Shown here piece by piece: positions 12,432 to 22,400 of a stretch of 64,000 nt of DNA. Source of the stretch: Stutzerimonas stutzeri (GTDB lineage Bacteria > Pseudomonadota > Gammaproteobacteria > Pseudomonadales > Pseudomonadaceae); contig DGLA01000012.1 in NCBI GenBank assembly GCA_002387205.1, forward strand, positions 186,001 to 250,000. Direction: 5' to 3'. The notes beneath the pieces were generated by a model. It had not been told where the DNA came from, made no database searches, and saw only the letters and a list, made by a program, of their open reading frames with translations. A program made the translations under genes and the position numbers. The stretch's first letter is position 1, and each line of letters opens with the position of its first letter.

Positions 12432-14956
12432 CAGGCGCCTCCCCAGGCATTCGGGAACAGGACGATCGCGGCGTAGGCGCTCCAGACCACGCCGAGGTTG
12501 TAGTACCAGAGCTGCTCGACCACCACGACCTCGTACGGCGCCTTGTCCCCCACGTAGCCGTACATGACCCGCAAGGTCTGCAGCAGCGTGAGGATCGTCG
12601 CCAGGCCACAGTGGATCAGGCTGTATGCCAGGATCACGAAGACCACTGCATCGTGCGCCGTCTCCGTAACCTTCAGATCGGCTGTCAGCAAGAGCCAGAG
12701 CAACATTGCCCATTGCACTGCCCCGATCACGGTTATTGCGCCCAGGTTGAGCATCAGTCTCCCGCCGTTGCCTCGCCGCAGCCGGCCGGGCACAAGCCGC
12801 ATCCACAGCGTCCCGATCGTCAGCAGCACGGCACTTGCGAGCATCAGCCAGCCGTTCAGGTCGGAATGCTCCGGCACCATCCATTCGGGTGAGACTGTCC
12901 ACAGGTAGAACCAGCCAAACAGCAACGACAAGTAAAGGGTGCCGTTGGCCAGTAGGGTGACACCCATTCCCCAGAGGCCGGGTCCGTCAAAGGTCCGCGA
13001 GTGCAGCGGTGGCTCGCCAGGTTGTGTTTGCGCATCTGGCGCAGCGGCGGGGTGGGCACCGTTCTCCCATGACCAGCGGAACAGCACGATCAACGTGGCG
13101 ACCGTAGCGATCAGCGCGACCCAGTAGAACTTGTTCAGCAGGCTCAGGCAGAGCACGGCGAGAAACACCGAGGCCACGAATGGCCACCAGCTGTTTCCTG
13201 GCAGGTGTATCACCTCGCGCACCTTGCCGCTCAGCGGGTCCGAGCCCCAGGTTTCCCGTCGGCCATGGTCGATGGCTTTCAAGGCGTGCTCGGCACGGGC
13301 AATGCTGTTTGGCAGATCGGGGTCCTTCCACAGCGGGTGCCGATCCGTCACATCCGGCAGGCTGACGAAGTTATAGGGGCTCGGTGGCAGGCTGGTCGCC
13401 CATTCAAGCGTGTCGGCATTCCACGGGTTGGTCTTTGCCGGTTGACCGAAGCGGAAGTGCAGCACGATGTCCAGCAGGATGGTGCCGATGCCGATGGCCA
13501 TGATGAAGCTGCCGATCGAGGAGATCAGATTGGGCAGGTCCCAGCCCAGGCCGGTGTCATAGGTATAGACCCGCCGAGGCATGCCGATCAGCCCCGTCCA
13601 GTGCATGATCAGAAAGGTGGTGTTAAAGCCGATGAACACCAGCCAGAAGCCCCAGCGGCCCAAGCGCACCGAAGGCATGCGGCCCGAAAAATGGGGCAGC
13701 CAGTAATACAGGCCTGCCATCAACGGGAAGAACATCCCGCCAACCAGCACGTAATGCATGTGCGCCACGACGAAATGAGTGTCGTGCACCTGCCAGTCGA
13801 AGGGCACCAGTGCCACCATCACGCCGGTCAGCCCGCCACAGACAAAAACGATGAGAAAACCCACCAGCCACAGCATCGGCACGTGAAACACGGGCTTGCC
13901 GAGCCACAGGGTCGCCAGCCAGGCAAAAATCTGTACCCCGGTTGGGATGGCCACCAGCATGCTGGCCGCCGAAAAGAACCCCAGCGCCAGGGCAGGGATC
14001 CCGACGGTAAACATGTGGTGTACCCACAGCCCGAAGCTCAGGAAGCCGGTAGTCAGGACGCCGAGCACCACCCACCGGTAACCCACCAGCGGACGCTGAC
14101 AGAACACCGGCAACAGCGTCGAGACGATGCCGGCGCCCGGCAGGAAGATGATGTACACCTCGGGATGGCCGAACAGCCAGAACAGATGCTGCCAGAGGAC
14201 TGGATCACCGCCCTTCGCCGGATCGAAGAAGGGCAGGCCAGCCGCGCGCTCAAGCTCCAGCAGGATGCTGCCCAGGATCAGCGGCGGGAAGCCGAAAACG
14301 ATCATCATGGCCATGACCAGGATGTACCACGCATACAGCGGCATCTTGTGCAGCGCCATGCCGTTGGTGCGCGTGCGCAGGATAGAAACCACCAGCTCGA
14401 CGCCGGCGCTTACCGCCGAGATTTCCACGAAGGTGATGCCCAGCAGCCAGAAGTCCGAATTGACGCCCGGCATGTGCGCGGTGCTCGACAGCGGCGTGTA
14501 CATGAACCAGCCCGCCTTCGGCGCGACGCCGAGAAACACGCTGGACAACAGGATGATGCCGCCGAAGAGATAGCAGAAGTAGCCAAGCGAGGACAGCCGC
14601 GGAAAGATCAGGTCGCGGGCACCGATCATCTTTGGAATCAGGTAGACCGCCAGGCCCTCCATCATCGGCACGGCGAACAGGAACATCATTACCGAGCCGT
14701 GCATTGTGAAGACCTGGTTATAGACCTCCGGCTCCATCAGCACATAGCCCGGCAGCGCGAGCTGGGTGCGGATCAGCATCGCCATCAGCCCACCGATGAG
14801 GAAGAACACGGCGCCCGTGACGAGAAAGCGCAGGCCGATACTGGTGTGGTTGACGATGGTCAGCGCACGCCATCCGCGCGGATTCCCCCAGACGTCGTTG
14901 AACTGGTCGTGCAGCTGTTCCGGGTCCGTGCAGGGCGCACTATCGAGTTTTGTCAT
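12431..14956 (-). CDS. ctaD: Fused caa3-type cytochrome c oxidase subunit I+III
   Basis: The 841-aa protein joins a heme-copper subunit I (about 30-570) to a C-terminal subunit III-like membrane domain (about 650-841). Visible ligands: H86 and H401 (heme a), H264 with crosslink-type Y268 in GHPEVY, H313-H314 (CuB), H399 (heme a3). It forms the O2-reducing, proton-pumping core. I/III fusions are known, for example in Thermus caa3 oxidase. Its ATG overlaps the subunit II stop by four bases and its stop overlaps the small downstream gene. Confidence 0.94.
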   Translation of the reverse strand: MTKLDSAPCTDPEQLHDQFNDVWGNPRGWRALTIVNHTSIGLRFLVTGAVFFLIGGLMAMLIRTQLALPGYVLMEPEVYNQVFTMHGSVMMFLFAVPMMEGLAVYLIPKMIGARDLIFPRLSSLGYFCYLFGGIILLSSVFLGVAPKAGWFMYTPLSSTAHMPGVNSDFWLLGITFVEISAVSAGVELVVSILRTRTNGMALHKMPLYAWYILVMAMMIVFGFPPLILGSILLELERAAGLPFFDPAKGGDPVLWQHLFWLFGHPEVYIIFLPGAGIVSTLLPVFCQRPLVGYRWVVLGVLTTGFLSFGLWVHHMFTVGIPALALGFFSAASMLVAIPTGVQIFAWLATLWLGKPVFHVPMLWLVGFLIVFVCGGLTGVMVALVPFDWQVHDTHFVVAHMHYVLVGGMFFPLMAGLYYWLPHFSGRMPSVRLGRWGFWLVFIGFNTTFLIMHWTGLIGMPRRVYTYDTGLGWDLPNLISSIGSFIMAIGIGTILLDIVLHFRFGQPAKTNPWNADTLEWATSLPPSPYNFVSLPDVTDRHPLWKDPDLPNSIARAEHALKAIDHGRRETWGSDPLSGKVREVIHLPGNSWWPFVASVFLAVLCLSLLNKFYWVALIATVATLIVLFRWSWENGAHPAAAPDAQTQPGEPPLHSRTFDGPGLWGMGVTLLANGTLYLSLLFGWFYLWTVSPEWMVPEHSDLNGWLMLASAVLLTIGTLWMRLVPGRLRRGNGGRLMLNLGAITVIGAVQWAMLLWLLLTADLKVTETAHDAVVFVILAYSLIHCGLATILTLLQTLRVMYGYVGDKAPYEVVVVEQLWYYNLGVVWSAYAAIVLFPNAWGGA

Positions 14957-15930
14957 GGAGCGAGCGTCTCCAGCCAGTCGGCAATCTGATCGAGTGTTTG
15001 CGGCGGAACGTCGTCATGCGCGGGCATGCCGTTGCCGAACTTGAGCGTCTTGTGTTCGCGTAGCCAGCGGCGCAGGCCATCGTGATCATTTTCGATCACC
15101 CCGGCACCAAGGCTCGGCCGTGTCGCGAGATCGGTGAGGTCCGGGGCACGGTTGCCCTCGCTGATGCCGGCGACCCGGTGGCATTGGCCGCAGCGTTCAT
15201 CGAATACCCGGCCGGCATCGCCTGGCGCACGCTGCGTGACGGTGAGGTTTTCACGCGCGGCGATCCACTCGGCGAAGCCCGTCTCGTCGAGCGCTTCGAC
15301 ATGCAGTTTCATGTGGGCGTGCTGAAGGCCACAGAACTCCGAACACTGCCCATGGAAAACGCCGGTGTGGCCGGCTTGGAGGCGAATCACGTTGGTCCGG
15401 CCCGGGATCATGTCCATTTTTCCGCCAAGCCGCGGAATCCAGAACGAATGGATCACATCGGCGCTGGTGACATTCACGTCGATCAGGCGACCGGCAGGAA
15501 TGATCAGCTGGTTGGCAGTAGTGACGCCGCTGTCGGGGTAGTGTACTTCCCACCACCATTGATGGCCGGTGACCACCACTTTCAATGGCTGCTCCCCCTC
15601 GACCGGTAGCGGCATCATGCTGCGGCCGGTGGGAATGCCGAAGATCAACAGGACGACGATGCTCAGGCTTGGCAGCACGATGCCCCCGCCAATGACCCAT
15701 CGGCGGTTGATCCTGATCGCCTGTTCCTTGCTGGTTTCGCGCGGCTTGCGTGCCAGCGCATAGATCCACAGCGCGCTCACTACAACCAGCACCAGGGTGG
15801 CGAAGGCGAACATGCCCCACCAGACGTTGGAAATCTGGCGGGCCATGTGACTGGCCGGGTTGAGCGAGGACAGCGGCCCGCCACAAGCGCTCAGTAAAGG
15901 AACTGCCAGCGCCAGTGTGGTCCATTTCAA
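14953..15930 (-). CDS. ctaC: caa3-type cytochrome c oxidase subunit II with C-terminal cytochrome c domain
   Basis: A 325-aa lipoprotein if the TTG at 15930 is used: signal with lipobox LLSAC (C16), two membrane segments (about 38-60, 80-99), a cupredoxin domain with the CuA motif CSEFCGLQHAHM, then a cytochrome c domain with CGQCH and a GNGMPAHD methionine. It accepts electrons and passes them to subunit I. An in-frame ATG at 16017 would overlap the divergent gene and bury the signal peptide behind about 29 residues, so the TTG is preferred, although its ribosome site is weak. Confidence 0.92.
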   Translation of the reverse strand: MKWTTLALAVPLLSACGGPLSSLNPASHMARQISNVWWGMFAFATLVLVVVSALWIYALARKPRETSKEQAIRINRRWVIGGGIVLPSLSIVVLLIFGIPTGRSMMPLPVEGEQPLKVVVTGHQWWWEVHYPDSGVTTANQLIIPAGRLIDVNVTSADVIHSFWIPRLGGKMDMIPGRTNVIRLQAGHTGVFHGQCSEFCGLQHAHMKLHVEALDETGFAEWIAARENLTVTQRAPGDAGRVFDERCGQCHRVAGISEGNRAPDLTDLATRPSLGAGVIENDHDGLRRWLREHKTLKFGNGMPAHDDVPPQTLDQIADWLETLAP

Positions 15931-15990
15931 GAGATCGCCGGTTCGTTCCGAGCGGCGACGCACTCCCCGAACACGCTGCCGGAGCGCCGA

Positions 15991-16455
15991 ATGGCCCGAT
16001 ACCGAGACTCCATCCATAGCCGTGCTGCGATAGCCGGTCACCCGCTGCACCCGATGTTGATTCATTTTCCCGTGGCTGCCTTGACCGGTCTGCTGCCAGT
16101 CGACCTGGCCCATCTCTGGACGCTGGACGATTTCTGGTGGCGTGCCGGCCTGTGGTTGTCTGGTGTCGGTGCGCTGGGCGGCTGGATCGCCAGCATCTTC
16201 GGCCTGATCGATCTTGCGACCGTGCGCGAGATCCGCCAGAAGATCACCGCGTGGTGTCATGCAATCCTGGCGGTGATGATGCTGTCGCTGGCTTCCCTGA
16301 ACTGGCTGCTGCGCTACCAGAACGACGCGCAGAGCATGCAGCTCTGGGCGCTGTACCTGTCGGCTATCACCGCTGTGCTGATTTCCCTGGCCGCTTATCT
16401 CGGCGGACGGCTGGTCTATGAGCATGCCGTCGGAGTTGACCTGGATAAGGTCTGA
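15991..16455 (+). CDS. DUF2231 family membrane protein
   Basis: 154 aa with about four membrane segments and the N-terminal signature GHPLHPMLIHFPVA (residues 16-29) typical of DUF2231. The two histidines near a membrane face resemble heme or metal ligands, but no function is established. It is divergent from the caa3 operon with 60 bases between, and such genes often accompany oxidase or cytochrome clusters, suggesting a redox role (inference). Confidence 0.8.
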   Translation: MARYRDSIHSRAAIAGHPLHPMLIHFPVAALTGLLPVDLAHLWTLDDFWWRAGLWLSGVGALGGWIASIFGLIDLATVREIRQKITAWCHAILAVMMLSLASLNWLLRYQNDAQSMQLWALYLSAITAVLISLAAYLGGRLVYEHAVGVDLDKV

Positions 16456-16529
16456 GCCGGAAAGAAGCGGTAATTCGGATCGTTCGGTCATGGGCATCTT
16501 CAGGTTGATCGAGCGGTTCGGGTCATGGG

Positions 16530-16943
16530 CTAGAAGGGTTTCGCCAGCACCAGCCAAAGCGTCGCGGTAATGAAGGTCGCGGCGATTGCGCCAAGAAATC
16601 GACAACGAATGCTTACGCTCTGCTCGGGGGCCCGCTCCACATGCAATACAAGCACGCCACAGAGCGTGTGGCAGATGACCATGCCTGCGACGGTACTGAG
16701 CTTGACGATCAGCCAACCGGCTACCAGCCCTTCGCTCAGGAACAGGGCGGTGCCCGACCCGATTGCAACGAGGGCCGCCGGCGTACCGATCAGGTTGAAC
16801 ACCATGCGCGTCAGATGGGCGTGGTCGCGGTAGAACAGCGGGTCACTGCGCCGAGTGCCGGCCGCAATCAGGGCGGGCAGGTAGAGCAAGGTGCCGCACC
16901 AGCACAGCAAGGCGGCGAAGTGCAGCAGTTTGAGCAAGGGCAT
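16530..16943 (-). CDS. CopD/HemJ-like integral membrane protein
   Basis: 137 aa, four membrane segments, start KLLHFAALLCWCGTLLYLPAL with a conserved-type histidine in the first helix and further HAHLTR and CHTLCG motifs, resembling the CopD/UPF0093 membrane superfamily. GGAG lies 8 bases before the ATG at 16943; another ATG at 16955 is in frame. It is convergent with the DUF2231 gene, next to the caa3 cluster; a copper-supply or heme-related role is possible but not shown. Confidence 0.65.
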   Translation of the reverse strand: MPLLKLLHFAALLCWCGTLLYLPALIAAGTRRSDPLFYRDHAHLTRMVFNLIGTPAALVAIGSGTALFLSEGLVAGWLIVKLSTVAGMVICHTLCGVLVLHVERAPEQSVSIRCRFLGAIAATFITATLWLVLAKPF

Positions 16944-17063
16944 TCGTGTCTCCATCCAGCCCGCGGCAGGTCAAGGCTTGTGACAGCCTCGTGCCGGAGC
17001 GGTTCGGAGCAAATGCCTGCCTTGTAGCGACAGAACAGGCGGCGCCTGGGCCAGGCGCTCTGC

Positions 17064-17942
17064 TCAGCTGTCGCGCCTGTCGGACGCGGGTGAAATGTCT
17101 TGATCGGGCGCCTCACGCTTGAACAACTGCGTACCACAGCGGCTGCAGAATGCGGCGTTCGGTTCGTGACTCAGCTTTTCGCAGGTGGGACAACGATGCT
17201 GAAGACTGTCTGCGCGCATCGCCGTAGCCAGTTCAGCGGTAAAGATGCCGGTCGGGACGGCAATGATCGAATAGCCGGTGATCATCACCAGGGTCGACAG
17301 CGCCTTGCCCAATGGCGTTTGCGGTGTGATATCACCGAATCCGACCGTCGTGATGGTAACCACCGCCCAGTAGATGCTCATCGGAATGCTGGTGAAGCCA
17401 TGGGCAGGCCCTTCGACGACATACATCAGGGTGCCGAAGAGCAGCACCATGGTGGTCACCGTCAGCAGGAAAACCACGATCTTCTGCTTGCTGCCGCGAA
17501 GGGCGACCATGAGGAAGTTGGCCTGACTCAGGTACTGCGTCAGCTTGAGTACGCGGAACACCCGCAGCATGCGAATCGCACGCACCACCAACAAATACTG
17601 CGCATCAGGCAACAACAGCGCGATAAAGGCCGGCAGGACCGACAACAGGTCGATGGCCCCGTAGAAGCTGAAGATGTACTTGCGTGGCTCCGGGTGGGTG
17701 TAGATCCGCACCAGGTATTCCATGGCGAACACTGCGGTGAAAAACCACTCGAGGCCGGTCAGCAACGTGCCGTATTCCAGCCGGTAGTAGGCGATGCTGT
17801 CGAACATCACAACCACGAGGCTGGCAAAGATAAAGATCAGCAGCCAGGTGTCGAAGCGTTTTCCCGCCGAGGTGTTGGTAAAGAAGATGATGACGTAAAG
17901 CCGCTCACGCCAGCCCATCGATCGAAGGGCATCGTTATCCAT
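17064..17942 (-). CDS. Voltage-gated-type potassium channel with C-terminal zinc ribbon
   Basis: 292 aa: six membrane segments, an S4-like helix with regularly spaced arginines (RAIRMLRVFRVLK, 121-133), and the K+ selectivity filter TVGFGD (199-204). The cytoplasmic tail carries a CPTC...CSRC double-knuckle near 254-272, a probable zinc ribbon. Bacterial Kv-like ion transporter (Kch-type). It stands alone, divergent from moaA with 250 bases between. Confidence 0.9.
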   Translation of the reverse strand: MDNDALRSMGWRERLYVIIFFTNTSAGKRFDTWLLIFIFASLVVVMFDSIAYYRLEYGTLLTGLEWFFTAVFAMEYLVRIYTHPEPRKYIFSFYGAIDLLSVLPAFIALLLPDAQYLLVVRAIRMLRVFRVLKLTQYLSQANFLMVALRGSKQKIVVFLLTVTTMVLLFGTLMYVVEGPAHGFTSIPMSIYWAVVTITTVGFGDITPQTPLGKALSTLVMITGYSIIAVPTGIFTAELATAMRADSLQHRCPTCEKLSHEPNAAFCSRCGTQLFKREAPDQDISPASDRRDS

Positions 17943-18195
17943 TGCTTGGCTCCCGGTTGTGCATTGATGACCGTCTATCTCCGGCTACGACTCGCGCTTT
18001 CGGCGCAAGGTTGCGAACGGAATGTTCGACTCGCCCTCCAAACAATGACACAGGGCGTTGCGTGGCGCGCGTTGATGAACGGTCATTGCACCTGCCGGCA
18101 GTGCTGGGACACTTGCCACTCGGCCCGCCGGCTTTGCCTCGGGGCACGTTCCGGCATAGTCTTAGCCCTGCGCCATCAAGCCGTTGGAGAGCCGC

Positions 18196-19191
18196 ATGCC
18201 TGATTCGAAGCTGGTCGATCCTTTCGGCCGGCGCATCACCTACCTGAGACTATCGGTCACCGACCGCTGTGATTTTCGCTGCACCTATTGCATGAGCGAA
18301 GACATGGTCTTCGCGCCGCGTGCCCAGATCCTGACGCTGGAGGAACTCTACGCCGTTGCCGATGCGTTCATCAGCCTCGGTGTCAGGCGTATCCGGGTAA
18401 CCGGTGGCGAGCCGCTGGTGCGCAAGGGGTTGCCGGGGTTGCTGGCGCGTCTGGGCGAGCGTGAGGAGCTTGAGGATCTGGCCATCACCACCAACGGCTC
18501 ACAGCTGCCATCTCTGGCGCCGGTGCTTCGGGACGCGGGCGTCAAGCGGCTGAACATCAGCCTGGATTCGCTCAAGCGAGACCGTTTCGCCGAGCTTACC
18601 CGCCGCGACAAGCTCGATCAGGTCATGGACGGCATCGAGGCGGCGCGCAAAGCCGGATTCCAGCGTATCAAGCTCAACAGTGTGATCCAGAAAGGCCGCA
18701 ACGACGACGAGGTGCTTGATCTGGTGGATTATGCCGTCGAGCGCGGACTGGACATCAGCTTCATAGAGGAGATGCCCCTGGGCAACGTTTCCAGCCACGA
18801 GCGCGAGATCACCTTCTGCTCAAGTGACGAAGTGCGTGAGCGCATCGAGGTGGGCCATCAGCTGGTGCGCAGCAGCCACACCACCGGCGGCCCGTCACGC
18901 TATTGGCAAGTAGCCGGAAGCGAAACCCAGGTGGGCTTCATCTCGCCCCACAGCAATAATTTCTGCGGCAGCTGCAACCGTGTCCGGGTCACCGCCGAAG
19001 GCAAGCTGGTGCTTTGCCTGGGACACGAGGGCGCCCTTGACCTCAAGGGGCTGATGCGCCGCTACCCGGGCGACCGCGATCGGCTGCGCCAGGCACTGGT
19101 CGACGCGTTGCAGCTAAAGCCCGAGAAACACGAATTCCGTACCGACGAACAGGTGCAGGTGGTGCGCTTCATGAGCATGACAGGAGGCTAG
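18196..19191 (+). CDS. moaA: GTP 3',8-cyclase (molybdenum cofactor biosynthesis protein A)
   Basis: Radical-SAM enzyme of the first molybdenum-cofactor step, converting GTP to 3',8-cyclo-dihydro-GTP. The 331-aa protein has the radical-SAM cluster CDFRCTYC (C25, C29, C32), the GGEP motif (VTGGEPLVRKG) and a second C-terminal cluster (FCGSCNRVR plus a later Cys). The ATG at 18196 has GGAG 7-10 bases upstream; a TTG at 18184 is in frame but less likely. No other moa gene is adjacent. Confidence 0.95.
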   Translation: MPDSKLVDPFGRRITYLRLSVTDRCDFRCTYCMSEDMVFAPRAQILTLEELYAVADAFISLGVRRIRVTGGEPLVRKGLPGLLARLGEREELEDLAITTNGSQLPSLAPVLRDAGVKRLNISLDSLKRDRFAELTRRDKLDQVMDGIEAARKAGFQRIKLNSVIQKGRNDDEVLDLVDYAVERGLDISFIEEMPLGNVSSHEREITFCSSDEVRERIEVGHQLVRSSHTTGGPSRYWQVAGSETQVGFISPHSNNFCGSCNRVRVTAEGKLVLCLGHEGALDLKGLMRRYPGDRDRLRQALVDALQLKPEKHEFRTDEQVQVVRFMSMTGG

Positions 19192-19200
19192 TCAGTTCGT

Positions 19201-19221
19201 AGCTTGAAGCTTGAAGCTTGA
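19201..19221. repeat. Tandem heptamer AGCTTGA x3
   Basis: Three exact tandem copies of AGCTTGA begin nine bases after the moaA stop codon. The same heptamer in another phase (GAAGCTT x3 plus a partial copy) occurs at 24002-24027 after zipA. Probably a low-complexity intergenic repeat family. Confidence 0.8.
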
Positions 19222-19255
19222 ATCTGAGGCCTGGATGTTGATGGCCCATGCGTAG

Positions 19256-19281
19256 GGTGGATGACGCTTTTCTCATCCACC
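19256..19281. repeat. GGTGGATGA/TCATCCACC hairpin repeat
   Basis: A perfect 9-bp inverted repeat with loop CGCTTTTC. A near-identical element is at 31604-31629 (stem GGTGGATGG/CCATCCACC, loop CGTTTTAT). It looks like a dispersed intergenic hairpin family and may also act as the moaA terminator. Confidence 0.75.
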
Positions 19282-19498
19282 GAACCTTCCACGTCCCGCT
19301 CGCCTGGTTGAGTCACGATTGCTCGCGCATGTTGGCGCGTCCCGCTTTGTGCTCCAGGCCCTGAGAGGCCGACTTGGCGCCGTGATAAACTCCGCGGCCG
19401 ATCGCCAATACGACTCCAGCAATGCCCCGGGAAACCCATCAAGCCCACAGCGGATACAACGCTCCGGCTCACGCGCCGCTCGCCATGGACAGGCGTCC

Positions 19499-22400
19499 AT
19501 GCGCCTGAAAAGCATCAAGCTTGCGGGCTTCAAATCCTTCGTCGACCCCACGACCGTCAGCTTTCCAAGCAACATGGCCGCGGTTGTGGGGCCGAACGGC
19601 TGTGGCAAATCCAACATCATCGATGCCGTACGTTGGGTGATGGGCGAAAGCTCGGCAAAGAACCTGCGTGGCGAGTCGATGACAGATGTCATCTTCAACG
19701 GCTCCAATACCCGCAAGCCGGTCACCCAGGCCAGCATCGAGCTGATCTTCGACAACTCCGACGGCACCTTGCTGGGCGAATACGCCGCCTATGCGGAGAT
19801 ATCGATTCGCCGCCGCGTCACACGTGACGCTCAGAACACCTATCTCCTCAATGGGGTGAAGTGCCGCCGGCGCGATATCACCGACATCTTTCTCGGAACC
19901 GGGCTTGGGCCCCGCAGCTATTCGATCATCGAGCAAGGGATGATCTCCAAGCTGATCGAGGCCAAGCCGGAAGACCTGCGCAACTTCATCGAGGAAGCCG
20001 CCGGCATCTCCAAATACAAGGAGCGTCGTCGCGAAACCGAGAATCGCATCCGCCGTACCCATGAGAACCTGGCGCGCCTGTCCGACCTGCGTGAAGAGCT
20101 GGAACGTCAGCTCGAGCGATTGCACCGCCAGGCCCAGTCGGCGGAAAAATATCAGGAGTACAAGGCCCAGGAGCGACAGCTGAGGGCGCAGCTGTCAGCC
20201 CTGCGCTGGCAGGCGCTGAATGCTCAGGTTGGGCAGCGCGAGCAGGCGATCGGTGATCAGGAGATCGGTTTCCAGGCCCTGGTTGCTGAGCAACGCAATG
20301 CCGACGCCAGCATCGAGCGCCTGCGCGATGGCCATCACGAGCTGTCCGAACGGTTCAACCTCGTCCAGGGCCGTTTCTATTCGGTCGGTGGCGACATTGC
20401 TCGCGTTGAACAGAGCATTCAGCATGGCCAGCAGCGTCTGCGCCAGCTGCAGGATGACCTGCGTGAAGCGGAGCAGGCCCGGCTGGAAACCGAGTCCCAT
20501 CTGGGCCACGACCGTACCCTGCTGGCCACGCTGGGTGAAGAGCTGACCATGCTTGAACCCGAGCAGGAGCTGGCCGCTGCCACGGCGGAGGAAGCGGCTG
20601 CCCAGCTGGAAGCGTCCGAAAGCGCCATGCAGGAATGGCAGGAACAGTGGGAGGCTTTTAACCAGCAAAGCACCGAGCCACGCCGTGCTGCCGAGGTCCA
20701 GCAATCGCGTATCCAGCAGCTTGAACAGAGCCTGGAGCGGCTGGCCGAGCGTCAGCGACGCCTGGAGGATGAACGCGTCTTGCTGACGTCAGATCCGGAG
20801 GACGCAGCCATTAGCGAGCTGACCGAGCAGCTGGCGATCAAGGATATGAGCCTGGAGTCGCTGGCGGCTGACCTGCAGGATACCGATCAGCGACTCGACG
20901 AATTGCGCGAGGCTCTGCAGGAGACCAGCCAGGCTCAGCAGCAGGCGCAAGGTGAACTGCAGCAGCTCAATGGCCGCATCGCGTCGCTTGAAGCACTGCA
21001 GCAGGCCGCGATGGACCCTGACAAGGGCGTCGCCGAATGGCTGAGCCATCAGGGCCTCGATCGCCGGCCCCGCTTGGCCGAGGGACTACGGGTCGAGCCC
21101 GGTTGGGAACTGGCGGTCGAAACCGTGCTTGGCGCCGACCTTCAGGCGGTGCTGGTGGAAGGCTTCGATGGGCTTGATCTGGGCGGCTTCGATCAGGGCG
21201 ACCTGCGTCTCGCAGCGCCATCCAAGGGCGGGGCACGCATCGCCGGGAGCCTGCTGGACAAGGTCGAGGCGGCGCACGATCTGGCGCCCTGGCTCGGGAC
21301 GATACGGCCGGTCGAAACGCTCGGCGATGCCCTGGCGGCGCGCACATCGCTGGCTGATGGCCAAAGCCTCATCAGCCGTGACGGCTACTGGGTCGGCCAG
21401 CATTTCCTGCGTGTGATTCGCGCAAGTGAAGCCGAGTCCGGGGTGTTGGCGCGAGGGCTGGAACTGGAGCGTCTGCAGCAGGCGAGGGAAGAGGGTGAGG
21501 CGAGGCTCGATCAGCTGAACGCAAGGCTCGATCAACTGAGAGATACACAGCGTCAGCTCGAGGAGAATCGCGAGCAGCACCGGCGACGCCAGCAAGATGA
21601 GGCCCGGCAGCTCGGCGAATTGAAGGCACGGCTCTCCGCGAGCCAGGCCAAGCTGGAGCAGCTTGGCCTGCGCCGTCGCCGTCTCGAGAGCGAGCTGTCG
21701 GAACAGGCCGAACAGCGTGCGCTTGAAACCGAACAACTGGGCGAGGCGCGACTGCAGCTTCAGGATGCGCTTGACGCCATGGCGCTGGATACCGAGCAGC
21801 GCGAGCGCTTGTTGGCGGACCGTGATGTGACCCGCGAAAGACTCGACCGCATCCGCCAGGAGGCACGCCAGCACAAGGACCGAGCCCATCAATTGGCAGT
21901 GCGCATGGGCTCGCTGCAGGCGCAGCACGATTCGACTCGTCAGGCATTGGAGCGTCTCGAGCAGCAGTTCGAGCGCGCGGTGGAGCGCCGCGAGCAGCTC
22001 ACGCTCAACCTCGAGGAAGGCGAAGCACCACTGGAAGAACTGCGCACGAAGCTCGAAGAACTACTTGAGCGGCGCATGGGCGTGGATGAAGAACTCAAGC
22101 ATGCGCGGCTGGCGCTGGAAGATGCTGATCGCGAGCTGCGCGATGCGGAAAAGCGCCGGACCCAGGCCGAGCAGCAGGCGCAACTGCTGCGCGGCCAGCT
22201 CGAACAGCAGCGCATGGACTGGCAGGCCCTCAGCGTTCGGCGCAAGGCCCTGCAGGACCAGCTGCATGACGAGGGTTTCGATATACATGCTGTACTCGCG
22301 ATCCTCCCGGCCGAGGCCAGCGAGGCGGAGTGGGAAGCCGAGCTCGAACGTCTGTCCGTACGAATCCAGCGCCTGGGGCCGATCAACCTCGCCGCGATTG

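Noticed and set aside
13205..14989. Long plus-strand open frame of 594 codons
   Set aside because: Antisense to the fused oxidase gene; composition (Gln/His/Arg-rich) is typical of a shadow frame.
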